The notes under the pieces were generated by a model, which was not told the DNA's origin, ran no database searches, and saw only the letters and a program-made list of their open reading frames with translations. 64,000 nucleotides of DNA. It comes from Brachypterus glaber. Its lineage: Eukaryota > Arthropoda > Insecta > Coleoptera > Kateretidae. This document shows positions 10,590 through 20,556 of the stretch, one piece after another; position 1 is the stretch's first letter, and each line of letters opens with the position of its first letter. The DNA is taken from positions 95,540,988 through 95,604,987 of the forward strand of contig OY294045.1 in assembly GCA_958510825.1 (NCBI GenBank), given 5' to 3'. A program made the position numbers and the translations under genes.

Positions 10590-12159
10590 AATAACCCTTA
10601 CCCTCCCGAAACTAAACTAATGATAATTTTTCGATTTAATTGTGTTTTCTATATTTCGTCTTGTAAATTTCAGGATGTCGTATCTCAATTTTTTTCGATT
10701 TTGAGATTTTGGATTTAAACGCTTTATATTATTAATTTACATCTAAAAAATAAAATTCCCTGCTATTTTTTTTAAATAACAAAAATATAAGCAAAATAGT
10801 AACGTCGTATCTTAGATGATGACAGATTAATAAATTTTAAAACCTCGTATCTCTTAAATCTAGTTAACTGACTTGGAACGCACCTTTTGCATACGGCGAC
10901 GCTTTTTTGTCATCTTATGCGCATGTTATAAAAATTTGTGAAGTTTAAATGTTTAAAGTTAAAATTTTACTTTAAAAAGCGAATTAATGTAAAATTTCTA
11001 CTATGGGGATGTGTTTGTCTACAGACATAACCTATAGGTTTTGTGTGGTCCTATATTTGTGATAGAACAATACATGCACAATTAAGTAAATATTATAAAT
11101 ATCTAATTAAATATAAAATTGTAGAGCACCTACCTGCATATTTTGTACATAATTTCTAATACATAACTTCCTTGTGTCAATAAGTGCAACGAGTACCTAA
11201 CCACTTATTGCAAATCTTGCGTAAAACTCATCTGCCAATTTATGAATAAAAAGTTGTTTTTTTTATTCAATCAGGCCTATTCACATGTACCTACCATTGA
11301 GATTGAGATTTGTGGCAATATTGACGAAAATTGCAAGGTCATTTACGTCAACTGTATTGAAACTGCATGGGATTGTAATTTTTGTCAATATTGAATATAT
11401 TTCAATAGGCCTGAATATCCCAGGTAAACCTTCGTAAAATTACAGCTTGCGTCTTCCTTATAATACCTAGTCATTTTTGCAGTACAAAATTCACACTCAT
11501 TTCTTACACAGATTTTTCACATAAATAATGGTAAAACAATTAAATTCATAGAATACTTAGGTGTTAAAGAAACAGTAAGGTGTTAAAGAAACAGTATTAA
11601 CACCAATAAGTTTGAAATAATTATTCTTAATACAATTCTTTATTTTGTTCTATGAATCCACCGATCAGCTGATCGGTGTTTGAATCAACCTTGGCAAAAT
11701 GACAGTTTGAATAACACTGCGCATGCGATGCAAGAGGTGCGTTCCGCTAATAATGTTTCAAAGCTCGTATCTTGAAAAAAAATTATTAATTTTGAGCATC
11801 AAAATGTCGTATCTATAAACATTAGGTTTTTATTTGTATTTATTTATTTTATACACAATAAAATGACTTAAGGTAAGTTAATCATTAAAAATGTATTAAG
11901 TTTATATTAAAAAAGTAAATTTACAAGACGATTTGCTATACCTAAAAAGAAGAAAATAAAAAATAAACCATTTTTTTTAGTTTTTGCCAGAGTTTTTGTT
12001 TCCTTAGAGTTTCAGAAGAGCTGTATTATACTGAATTAAATTTGCATATTTGTTTGCATACATAGAAAGTCTATAAAAGTATTTTGGATTAATATTGCCT
12101 TAAAGAAAAAATAAAGAAGTAAAGTCACAATTGTGACACCCTGGAGGGTAAGGGTTATT
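10590..12159. mobile_element. TIR element AATAACCCTTACCCTCC with nested insert
   Basis: A 17-bp perfect terminal inverted repeat (10590-10606; 12143-12159). The subterminal regions on both sides carry the motif (G/C)TCGTATCT about five times (near 10678, 10804, 10845, 11764, 11806), mostly followed by A/T runs, as expected for transposase-binding repeats. No coding sequence is seen. A second element (10875-11745) sits inside. Confidence 0.6.
10875..11745. mobile_element. Nested MITE with GGAACGCACCT termini
   Basis: Inverted ends GGAACGCACCTYTTGCAT (18 bp, one mismatch) lie at 10875 and 11745. They contain a smaller inverted-repeat unit, about 11270-11413, with ends TCAGGCCTATT/AATAGGCCTGA. 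A 19-bp tandem duplication (AGGTGTTAAAGAAACAGTA) is at about 11558-11596. No target duplication could be read. Confidence 0.5.
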
Positions 12160-12854
12160 TGGACAAATGAAATATACCAGTATACTGAATCTAATGCGTC
12201 GTATTATTATCTTCACGGCTTGTATAATCTATCAAAGAGCTAACTGAAAGGCAAAACATTTTATCTTAAAAATGTAGTTTTCCTAAAATATGATAATAAA
12301 GTACTTTAAAATTTGCAGGTGCTTCCCTGTGTTCGTAATAAATTCGCGTCTGTCGACGAAGCAAGTGTTACAAATTGAATTTTTAGATGGTTTTTTCTCT
12401 TTTTTTTTCATACGAACGCTGCCTCAAAAAAATAAACAATGTAAACAAATAACGTAATAGTTATTTATAATACAAGGGCGAAAAGTTAAATTTTACAATT
12501 GAGTAGGTTTTTAGCCGAGGTCCGGCCGGCCGGCCAAAGGGTAATAAACCTATTGAATTAATTATCAAAACGCCTTTTCCATAAAGCCGCGGTTTTCGAG
12601 ATGCTCTAGCACCTAAACTATTGATTTTTTGGAGCCCGTGCCACTATAAACCTTTAATCAGAATATAGGTATATACAGGGTGTTCCAGAGCCACATGTAT
12701 ATATTTTAAGGGGTAATTTTATATTAAAAAATAAGAAAAAAAGTTCCTATAAAGGTTGTTTCAGAAATAAACCCTAAGGAAGCTACGACCATTGACGACT
12801 TAGAAGAGAGTCTGTCTATACTCTTCTAAATCAATAATCAAATCAATGATTATA
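12160..12854. other. No gene seen
   Basis: AT-rich DNA with a short GGCCGGCCGGCC tract at about 12523-12534. About 12674-12760 contains the ACAGGGTGTTCC/AAGGGGTAATTTTATA type of repeat also seen at 19490-19862 and 63806-64000. Confidence 0.4.
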
Positions 12855-12913
12855 CAGGGAGTTATTTAAGTACGTGGCCAAACTTCAAGGGGTGATTCTT
12901 TGAAACACAAAGT

Positions 12914-12948
<35 letters not shown>

Positions 12949-13561
12949 TTAAACTTAACAGGCAAAGCCCAATTACAAAGTTTATAAAATAAGCAATACA
13001 AAAGAAGAGAAGTAATATAAATTTAAAAAAGTGTTATGATAATTATTTTTTTAACTATACTTAATTACTAAAGTAGTTCATATTTACAAAAAGTATAACT
13101 TATATACAAAATTATTTACATTTAATTTACATATATACATATTGAAAATAAAAATAAAAAAAAATAAAGATTAATGTGCTCTAAAGAATTTTTTAATTGC
13201 CCTAATGCTGCAGTTTAAAAAGTCCAAGTTTTCGTGAATATCATTGTAATTGGAGCAAATCATATTTATTGGTGAGAACATGTTTATGTTAGTTCTAGAT
13301 CTTTTTTATATAAACATAGGTGCGGTAAGGCTTCGTTTTCAACATACAGGGTGTTTTTAAAAACTCATTTTTTCGTAAATATCTTAATAATCCCTTAGCT
13401 GATTTTGTTGTGCAATAAAGTGATTTTTATTTTTGTTTTTTTGACACCCTGTATGTTGAAAACGAGGCATTACCAGGCCTATGTTTATATAAACTTTTCG
13501 GCTTAGAATCACTAAAAGAATCACCCCTTAAAGTTTGGCCACGTACTTACATAACACCCTG
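12855..13561. mobile_element. TA-flanked MITE split by a LINE fragment
   Basis: Ends mirror each other: CAGGGAGTTATTTAAGTACG (12855) and its complement to 13561, with CAAGGGGTGATTCTTT just inside. TA flanks both ends (12853-12854; 13562-13563). A 5'-truncated LINE is inserted in the left arm. Around the centre a small hairpin unit (GGCTTCGTTTTCAACATACA, 13338 on) also occurs alone at 16803-16952. Confidence 0.7.
12911..13305 (-). pseudogene. 5'-truncated LINE, C-terminal coding end and 3' UTR
   Basis: On the reverse strand an open frame (13303-13171) encodes the last 40-odd residues of a non-LTR retrotransposon ORF2, including NINMFSPINMICSNYNDI, a conserved C-terminal pattern after the reverse transcriptase. 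It ends in a stop at 13171-13173. The 3' UTR follows with GTAATTGGGCTTTGCCTGTT and the copy ends in a (TAAA)n tail (12911-12949), the usual 3' end of such elements in insects. It lies inside the MITE at 12855-13561. Confidence 0.7.
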
Positions 13562-13655
13562 TATAGTATCGGTAATGTCGTATATTAAAACATAAATTGT
13601 GTATATTATACAAAACGTCTATGCTACTTACTACATGTAGTAATTATATTTGGTA

Positions 13656-14356
13656 AACTAGATGTAACGTTGCAAGCACCCTGTCAATCATCGGCACTAT
13701 TGTACACTAGAGCCATCTAGTTTGCAAATTTCAAACTAGGTGTTTTGTCTAATTTTAAATTATGTATCTTTAAAACATATTATAGAAAAAAAACTGTAAG
13801 TATATAACATTTTTTATAGGGCTTAAAAAGAGCTTTTATTTAAAATATAATTTTTTGAAATCGGGTTATAAATATGTGAGATATGCTAAAAAACCTTTTA
13901 CTGCTTTAAACGCCAATATCTCAAAAACAATGCGTTTTAGGAAAACGTTGTGTATAACATTCTTTGACCAATTTAAAATTATCTTTTATATAAGTGCTAA
14001 ATTACCAAATAGAATAATAATTGCCTTAATTATAAACAAAAAACGCTAAAAATAGGGGTTTTACCCTATTTTTACCCCCTTACCCACAATCGTTTAGCCC
14101 CAAAATCTAATCAGCTCTTCAGAATACGATAAGAAACAATATATAAAAAACCGCAAGTCGATATATCATGTAGAAATGGAGTTAGAGAGTTTACACCCAG
14201 ACAGACACCAAGACAGACAGACAGACAGACAGACGGACGAAAAAATTTTTTTTACTGATTTCGACGTGAAATGTGAAAAAAACGTGGTCAAAAATTTTGA
14301 CTTTTCGGCGAAGATTTCAATACATCGGCACTCTTAGTAGCACTAAGTGCCGATGT
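13656..14356 (+). repeat. Terminal-hairpin repeat family, copy B
   Basis: Same family as 8352-9066, opposite strand. The left hairpin has AACTAGATG (13656) pairing with CATCTAGTTT; the right hairpin CATCGGCACT...AGTGCCGATG is at 14323-14355. It contains a (GACA)n run at about 14210-14233, the complement of the run in copy A. Confidence 0.8.
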
Positions 14357-14640
14357 AAATATATCTCAGTGTAATTTTCTAAAATTATAATTATTATACA
14401 CATTTATAAGTACGTGTAGAAACTGTATATTATATAAAAATAATAATAAAACTAGATAAATAAAATTACGGCATAAAATAAAAAAAAAATTATCCCGCTT
14501 ACCCTGAACAAAAGTTTAATTGACTTGTCATCGCAAACAAATGATTAATCCTGTTAGTAGGACGTCGACACAATATAAAACTATCAACAGTAATCTGAGG
14601 TGCTAAGTTTCTAAAGACTTTATTCCACAAAAATTATAAC

Positions 14641-14925
14641 GAATCAAGAGAATCATAATCTTAAATCAAGATTATAATTCTCTTCATTCAAGATTATATG
14701 ATCTTAAATCAAGATAATTACATACTTGGTTTAAGATAATATAATCTTAAATAAATAGTTTAAGTGGCCTTGATTTAAGGAAATGTCCTTATCTAGGACC
14801 TCAAATGCCAATATCACGGCGGACTTGATCCAAGACAGTCATGGCGTTGAACATATCGAAAGCCATGGCGGCCTTGGTTCAAGATCGTTTTATTTTGATT
14901 CAAGATATCCTTTTTTTTGTGTAGA
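14641..14925 (+). mobile_element. Partial CACAGA-ended element (one end only)
   Basis: Matches the last 300 bases of the 28366-29403 element, from GAATCAAGAGAATCATAATC to CAAGATATCC and T-run. The other two thirds are missing. The 75-aa open frame at 14783-15010 is a translation of this repeat, not a gene. Confidence 0.7.
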
Positions 14926-15326
14926 TTTTACTGTTGATGGTTTTATAATGTGTAGATGTCCGACTAATAGGATTAACTATTGGCTTGCGTTGGCTTTGCC
15001 ATTTAATTAAGTGACAAAGCCAGTTATGTAAAGTCACTTAATTAAGCTTCTTTATTGTTTAGGATCAGCATGTTGTATCGCAGCAACAACATTTTTATAA
15101 AACTCATCGTAAAGTTCAGATTATTATACAGTATGCATGATGGTAAAGCTTTATTGTGTTATCTTTGTTATATAGAAAGAATGCTGATGCAAGTTATAGT
15201 AGGATAGGATCTTTAAACATTGCAGAAAGGTAGGTACACTGATAAAAAAATACGTAAAATGTAATGTAATATATAAAAGTTATGTGAGTTTTCCAGAACA
15301 TGTTCTGTATAACTCAACGAACTAAT
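14926..15326. other. No gene seen; left arm of a disrupted inverted repeat
   Basis: The end of this stretch (CAACGAACTAATAACTCTTC, 15315 on) is mirrored at about 16604-16632. The LINE at 15339-16386 was therefore inserted into an older inverted-repeat element whose outer limits I cannot place. Confidence 0.5.
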
Positions 15327-15338
15327 AACTCTTCTCTC

Positions 15339-16386
15339 ACAAGCTCCCATTCTTGAATCTCAGACCGATCTAGTTGCTCCCAGGTATATCTTTAATAGAT
15401 CATACCAAGCTTATGCTTCCACTAAAGAAGAAACTGACAGCGTACCTGATATTGTCATGTACACTGATGGTTCAAAGACAACTGAAGGATCAGGTGCAGG
15501 AGTTTTCTGCCCTGATCTAGAGTTAGAAATAAGCATTTCCCTTGGCAAGCATGCCTCGGTCTTTCAGGCAGAGGTCATAGGCATAACAAATGCTGCGAGA
15601 ACTATTTCTGAAAGGAAAATCAGTAATAGAAGAATAACTATTCTTACGGATAGCAAAGCTTCCATACTAGCAATCAAGTCTTTCAAAATTACTTCAAAGC
15701 TAGTTTTAGAATGTCACCAATCCCTGGAGAAAGCGGCAGTTTCTAATACTGTTACACTCTCATGGGTAAAGGGGCATAATGGAAATGTAGGCAATGAAGA
15801 AGCTGATAGATTGGCACGAGCAGGCTCAGGCTCTGTACCTATTGGTCCAGAGCTCATAATCCCTGTATCTGTCGCTTTTAAAAAGCTCTCATTAATCAAG
15901 AAACCCACATAAAACACACCCGTAATTGGATTACGAGAAACGACTGTAAACATGCAAGAGCAGCCCTTCCCACTCCGTGTGAAAAGACAGCACGCTTTTA
16001 TATGCAACTAAAAAGGGATAACCTAAGACAGTTTGCAAGCATCGTAACAGGTCACTGCAAACTAAATAAGCATCTTAACATCATGGGAAAGCCAGTCGAC
16101 CCCATCTGTAGAGGATGCTACATGGAAGAGGAAACAATGGAACATGTGTTATGTCACTGTCCAGCGTTAGCCTTAATAAGAGGGTCCATGCTAGACGAGT
16201 ACTGGCTCGACATGGCCGGTATAAGCAGCATCACTCCCAGACATCTTCTTAGATATATTCAAAGAATTGGATGGCTGAGAGGCTAAATTGCTGCGACCAA
16301 AGGGAGGTAGTACAATGGGCCCAGCTAAGTGGCCTAAGTGCGTGTAGATAGCTACTCTCCACCCTAATAACCATAACCAACCAACC
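15339..16386 (+). pseudogene. 5'-truncated LINE with RNase H and CCHC tail (I/R1/Loa group)
   Basis: A retrotransposon fragment whose exact edges are set by a 12-bp target duplication, AACTCTTCTCTC (15327-15338 and 16387-16398). Coding starts upstream of the Met at 15457 and covers an RNase H domain: MYTDGSK has the first Asp, AEV the Glu, LTDSKAS the second Asp, and WVKGHNGNVGNEEAD the His and final Asp. All catalytic residues look intact. The frame then stops at 15912. A downstream frame (about 15905-16286) encodes the C-terminal zinc-knuckle CRGCYMEEETMEHVLCHCP. One frameshift near 15900 joins the two. The 3' end is an AACC-rich tail. RNase H after the reverse transcriptase is a trait of the I/R1/Loa group. 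The reverse transcriptase itself is missing. Confidence 0.88.
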
Positions 16387-16398
16387 AACTCTTCTCTC

Positions 16399-17334
16399 TA
16401 GAATAGTAATTTCATTTGTAAAAACTGACAAATTCGTAACCAACATATACATTTGTCTGTCTTACTCGCACAGCTTTGTTCTAACAGAGAGAAGAATAAC
16501 AGTTACTGGTAATTCTTATTGTTCAGGCCTGAATATTCTTACTGTTTGTTTACAAACAAACCGAGATGTTGGCGATACTTTATATTAACGGTATGCGTAT
16601 TCTAGAGAGAAGAGTTGTTAGTTCGTTGGTATAACTTCAGATTAAGTTATTGAAGTTAAATTTTACGAAACAAGTTGTATAAAAATATATGTGAAATATA
16701 ATTTTACAGGACATATTCTGTAAAATAAAATTTTACGGAACATAATGTGTAAAAATTACATAACATTGGCCGAAAAGTTTATATAAACATAGGCCCGGTA
16801 ATGCTTCGTTTTCAACATACAGGGTGTCAAAAAAAACAAAAATAAAAATCGGTTTATTGCACAACAAAATCAGCCAAGGGATTAATAGGATATTTACGAA
16901 AAAATTATTTTTTAAACAAGTTTTGACACCCTGTATGTTGAAAACGAAGCTTATGTTTATATAAACTTTGTGTCTTAGAATCACTCAAAGAATCACCCTT
17001 TAGAGTTTTATTAAGAAGAGTTTAGACAGACTCTCTTCTAAGTCAATCATTGAACATTATGATCCTAGCTTCCTTAGGGTTCAATGATCAAAATTTGCGT
17101 CACGTAATACTTGAACGTTCCCTTTATAAAAAACTGACTTTATTTTTTTTATAGTCCTGTGTAATTATAATTATTGATAATTATTTATATACTTATAATT
17201 ATAAATTATTATTTATAAAACTACCTATTTATAGATATAAATATTGAGTACATTTGAACATCAACCAATATAACTACAATAAATTATCATTTATATTATT
17301 ATATTATTCACAGCTCCAGCGCTAGAATATTATA
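16399..17334. repeat. Repeat mosaic with a 150-bp hairpin unit
   Basis: Right arm of the disrupted inverted repeat (to about 16632). Then a near-perfect hairpin at 16803-16952 with arms GCTTCGTTTTCAACATACAG and GTGTCAAAA. Next come a fragment of the 12855-13561 MITE type (AGAATCACCC near 16989) and a lone end of the GAACGTTCAAGTATTACG family (about 17096-17124, reverse). No gene. Confidence 0.55.
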
Positions 17335-18070
17335 CGCTAGTTTCGAATTTTGAAAAAAAATCAAAAATCATCCTAGATAAAAAATTCTTGGATATAAATT
17401 TGTTTCATGAAAAAATAAGCAACTTTTTTTTCAAATGTCCTTCTGTCTGTCTGTGCTTCCGACCGTCCGTCCGATTTCACGATTTTTGGGAGCACGATAA
17501 CTCAAGAACGAATAATCTGATCGACTTGAGATTTTCAGTAAGAATCAGTTTCTATGAGGGGAAGATCCCTATTGTTTTTGAAGGTAACCCCAAAAAAAAA
17601 GTTATGGGGGGTTTAAACTTTAAAAAAAAATCTGAAAAAGCTGAAAGAAATTCCGATTAACGTAATTTTTTTAGGAAAAATTACTTTTATTATAATCAAT
17701 TCTACCGATTTTTAAAGTAATCCCCCAAAACCAAAAAAGTTATGTAGGGGGTTAAACTAGGGACATTAGATATAGGTTAAACTTAAAAAAAAAATTAAAA
17801 ACTATAATTTTCAATTTTTTTTAATTTTTTTGTTTTTCGCAAAAACAAAAATAAAAAAGAAAAACTGAAAAATTAAAAAAAAAATTTTTCTGAAATTTTT
17901 GAAAAAAAAATTCAAATTTTTTTCGTTTTTCACAAAAAGAAAATTAAAAAATAAAATAAAAATTTTGAAATTTTTTTTTTGAATTTTTTTTTCTTATTTT
18001 AAGAAAAGATCTTTTTTTTAAGAAAATGTTAATTTTTTTTTAATTTTTTTTTTTTTGAAAATTAAGTATT
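17335..18070 (+). repeat. GTCY-rich repeat plus A/T homopolymer tract
   Basis: 17335-17620 repeats the motif order of 9115-9520. From about 17780 to 18060 the DNA is nearly only A and T runs with internal mirror symmetry, such as TTTTTCGCAAAAACAAAAA. The 90-aa frame at 17388-17660 is repeat translation. Confidence 0.6.
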
Positions 18071-18473
18071 TGGGAAAATGCAATATACCATTTACTGTGA
18101 ATAATATAAAATGAATAGCATTACATATCTTCACGGCTTGTTTGTACATAATAATAATCACGTATTTTGAATCAAGTATTCACAAAGCACAAACTTTTTA
18201 ATTGGGTTCAGTCACAATATGATTATTACATACAGATATTTGTAATTATTTATTAAATATAATAAATTGTATTATATTGTTTATTATAACAAAATTTTAA
18301 TATTTAATATTCAGAATATACAAAAATTATAAATTTAACTTTTTTAAAAAATATTATATACTACGGATCCCTCGCTCATAATTTATATAAGATAAATATA
18401 AAGTTATGTAATTATAATTAATTGTTTTTCTTGGGAATAGGCATAATAAAAACTATTTGTATATATATTTTTT
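18071..18473. other. No gene seen
   Basis: Very AT-rich DNA without features I can name. Confidence 0.4.
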
Positions 18474-18534
18474 AATTCTATTAAAAACGTTTCGGCACCT
18501 GGTTTTGGGCCATCATCAGTTAAAAAATAGAATT
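18474..18534 (-). ncRNA. Candidate hammerhead ribozyme, Penelope/retrozyme type
   Basis: Read on the minus strand, the order is: AATTCTATT (stem I, 5' strand), a short U-rich loop, CTGATGA (18519-18513), a stem II of GGC/GCC plus CC/GG with one bulged U around the loop AAAACCA, then GAAA (18493-18490), a self-complementary ACGT, and AATAGAATT, which pairs perfectly with the first arm over 9 bp. CUGAUGA...GAAA is the conserved hammerhead core. A stem III this short and self-complementary is known for ribozymes of Penelope-like elements and is thought to work as a dimer. One unpaired U after CUGAUGA is a weakness. No Penelope protein is present nearby. Confidence 0.6.
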
Positions 18535-18813
18535 AGGAAACAAATGGTAATTATGCACTGTATAAATATTCAAAAATAGAAAAAAAAATATTCTTGTAAA
18601 AATACTGACACTGACAAAAAATTTTATGTAATTATGTAAAAAATTTATACAAAATATAATTTTTGAGTATTACACTGATAGAAATGTTGTTGTAATATAG
18701 GTGCCAACCATATTTTATAATATGCCATAGCATAAATATGTTCTACGATACAACAACCAGTTGTAGAATTAAGAGGTAAACAACCTAAAATTGTAATAAA
18801 TACAACAGACTGC

Positions 18814-19254
18814 CAGTTTCGGACTGCTGACCCTCTTCAGTACCAAGAGTCAACTCTGCACGCTGATTAAGAAAACGTTTTTAGACTTTATTCGCAAAAT
18901 GAATATAGTCATAACATTGATTTGGACTTGTGTGCCATCTGTTGTTAGATGTAGACAACTACTCATACCTCTCCTTGCCTGGAGACTTTGAATGGTAGCA
19001 AGTTGAACACTTGTGTCTCAAGCACATAGTACCACTAACGTGTGGTTGAGACACACAAGTCTTCAACTTTCTACCAATTAAATCTCCAGACAAGGAGAGG
19101 TATGATTAGTTGTCTACATCTAGCAATAGATGGCGCACAAGTCTACATCAATCTAATGCCTATATTCCTTTTACGAATAAAGTCTAAAAACGTTTTCTTA
19201 AGCAGCGTGCAGAGTTGACTCTTGGTACTGAAGAGGGCCAGCAGCCCGAAACTG
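18814..19254. repeat. 441-bp foldback (near-complete palindrome)
   Basis: Arms of about 200 bp mirror each other. The outer parts are CAGTTTCGG(A/G)CTGCTG and CCCTCTTCAGTACCAAGAG; the inner parts are around CATACCTCTCCTTG. The centre is near 19034. Small mismatches only. No coding sequence. It could be a foldback transposon or a hairpin-forming MITE. Confidence 0.8.
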
Positions 19255-19870
19255 TAAGTCTACCAATATCACTCTGTACGATGATTAAAAAATAGATTGA
19301 TGGAATTATAAATTAATATGTTTATAATTTTGTTTAAAATTAAAAATGTCTGTCCTTACAAATACAACAGTCATTCCAACTGATTTCAACGAACATCAAA
19401 AGGTCACCTATCTTTGATTTAAATAACTATTTGCACAATGTAAAACAATGTTTTGGGCTTTTTAAAAACTAATTTTATAAAATGTTTAACTTCTAAACTG
19501 GAGTTTCTGAAGGCAAAAATATGCGCAGAAGCATAAACATATGTCTAAAAATACGTCGTAAGGAAGCTAAGCCCTTTTAAAAGTGGCTCAAAAATTCGAT
19601 TTTTATTTAATAACTCAGGAACCCGTTGAGTTGTAGCAATGAGGGTTTGAACGTGAACTATACTTAATAAAGCCCATCTTAGTATGTTATTTTCATGTTC
19701 TTATTTTAACCACGGGTGTGCGAAATGGGAGGGCCACATTCAAAGGGGCTTAGCTCATTACGACGCATTTTTAGACATATTTTTATAGGAACTTTTTTTC
19801 ATATTTTATGATGTAGAATCACCCCTTAAAATTTCGGACCCTATTTCAAAAACACACTGTATAGTGAAAG
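19255..19870. repeat. CGTCGTAAGG-type dispersed repeat
   Basis: ACATATGTCTAAAAATACGT with CGTAAGGAAGCTAAGCCC (about 19539-19580) is mirrored at about 19745-19795, so this is an inverted-repeat unit ending near ACACACTGTATAG (19862). Relatives lie at 45230-45420 and 63806-64000. No gene. Confidence 0.5.
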
Positions 19871-20309
19871 TACCCATGTAGCACACGTTCTACAATGGAT
19901 ATACCCAGGATATACCCAGGATATACTTTTGTTACTAAACGAGAATTTGCGACTTCTCCAGGATATACTTTTGATACTAAACGTCGAGCGACTTCCGAAC
20001 CCGTATATCCCATGGATATACCTCGTACATTCCAAATGTCCTTCGTGTGTCCCAGGGACGTCCCAAGGGGTATTTCCCGGGCATATTCTGCCCGTATATC
20101 CCAAAAATATATTGAAAGCACATTCCCGGGATATCCTCTCGGGACGTCCCTGGGATGTATATACCGTATATCCTTGGAATATACGGGCAGTATATCCTCA
20201 GGACCTACCTTTCGGGATATCCTTGGGATATACGACTAATGTCCCCGGACATGCGACATTAAAAGGGCATTGAGAGGATATCCGGGGGATACTGTGTGCT
20301 ATATGGGTA
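19871..20309. mobile_element. MITE with TACCCATRTAGCACAC ends and GGATATAC repeats
   Basis: Terminal inverted repeats of 16 bp (19871-19886; 20294-20309). The interior is richer in G+C than its surroundings and is built from many degenerate copies of GGATATAC, GGGATATCC and CCCGTATATCC, in both orientations, at irregular spacing. Several overlapping frames stay open because of the repeat, which is not evidence of coding. Confidence 0.7.
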
Positions 20310-20556
20310 ATAACCGCAAAAACACTTAATCGGCTTAATCTCCTTGATCCATTTGTTATCTTTAATGGCAATTCTGCATTTTTGTCCCATTCAAAAATAC
20401 CGTCTTCTTGAAAGGGACAAGTTATTTTTTTTTTAAATGCTTGTAGTTAAGGTAAAAATGAATATTATTCAGGTCTGAACTGTGTTATTTTATTTTCAAA
20501 TATGATAACTAAAAAAAAAGTTCGTATAAAAGATTAAAAATAGAAATAGATTGATT
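20310..20556. other. Intergenic, downstream of the channel gene
   Basis: No feature beyond the 3' side of the channel gene. A minus-strand AATAAA overlaps its stop codon at about 20555-20560. Confidence 0.5.

Noticed and set aside
19841..20273. Overlapping open frames of 87-114 aa on both strands
   Set aside because: They arise from the GGATATAC word repeats, which lack stop codons in several frames.
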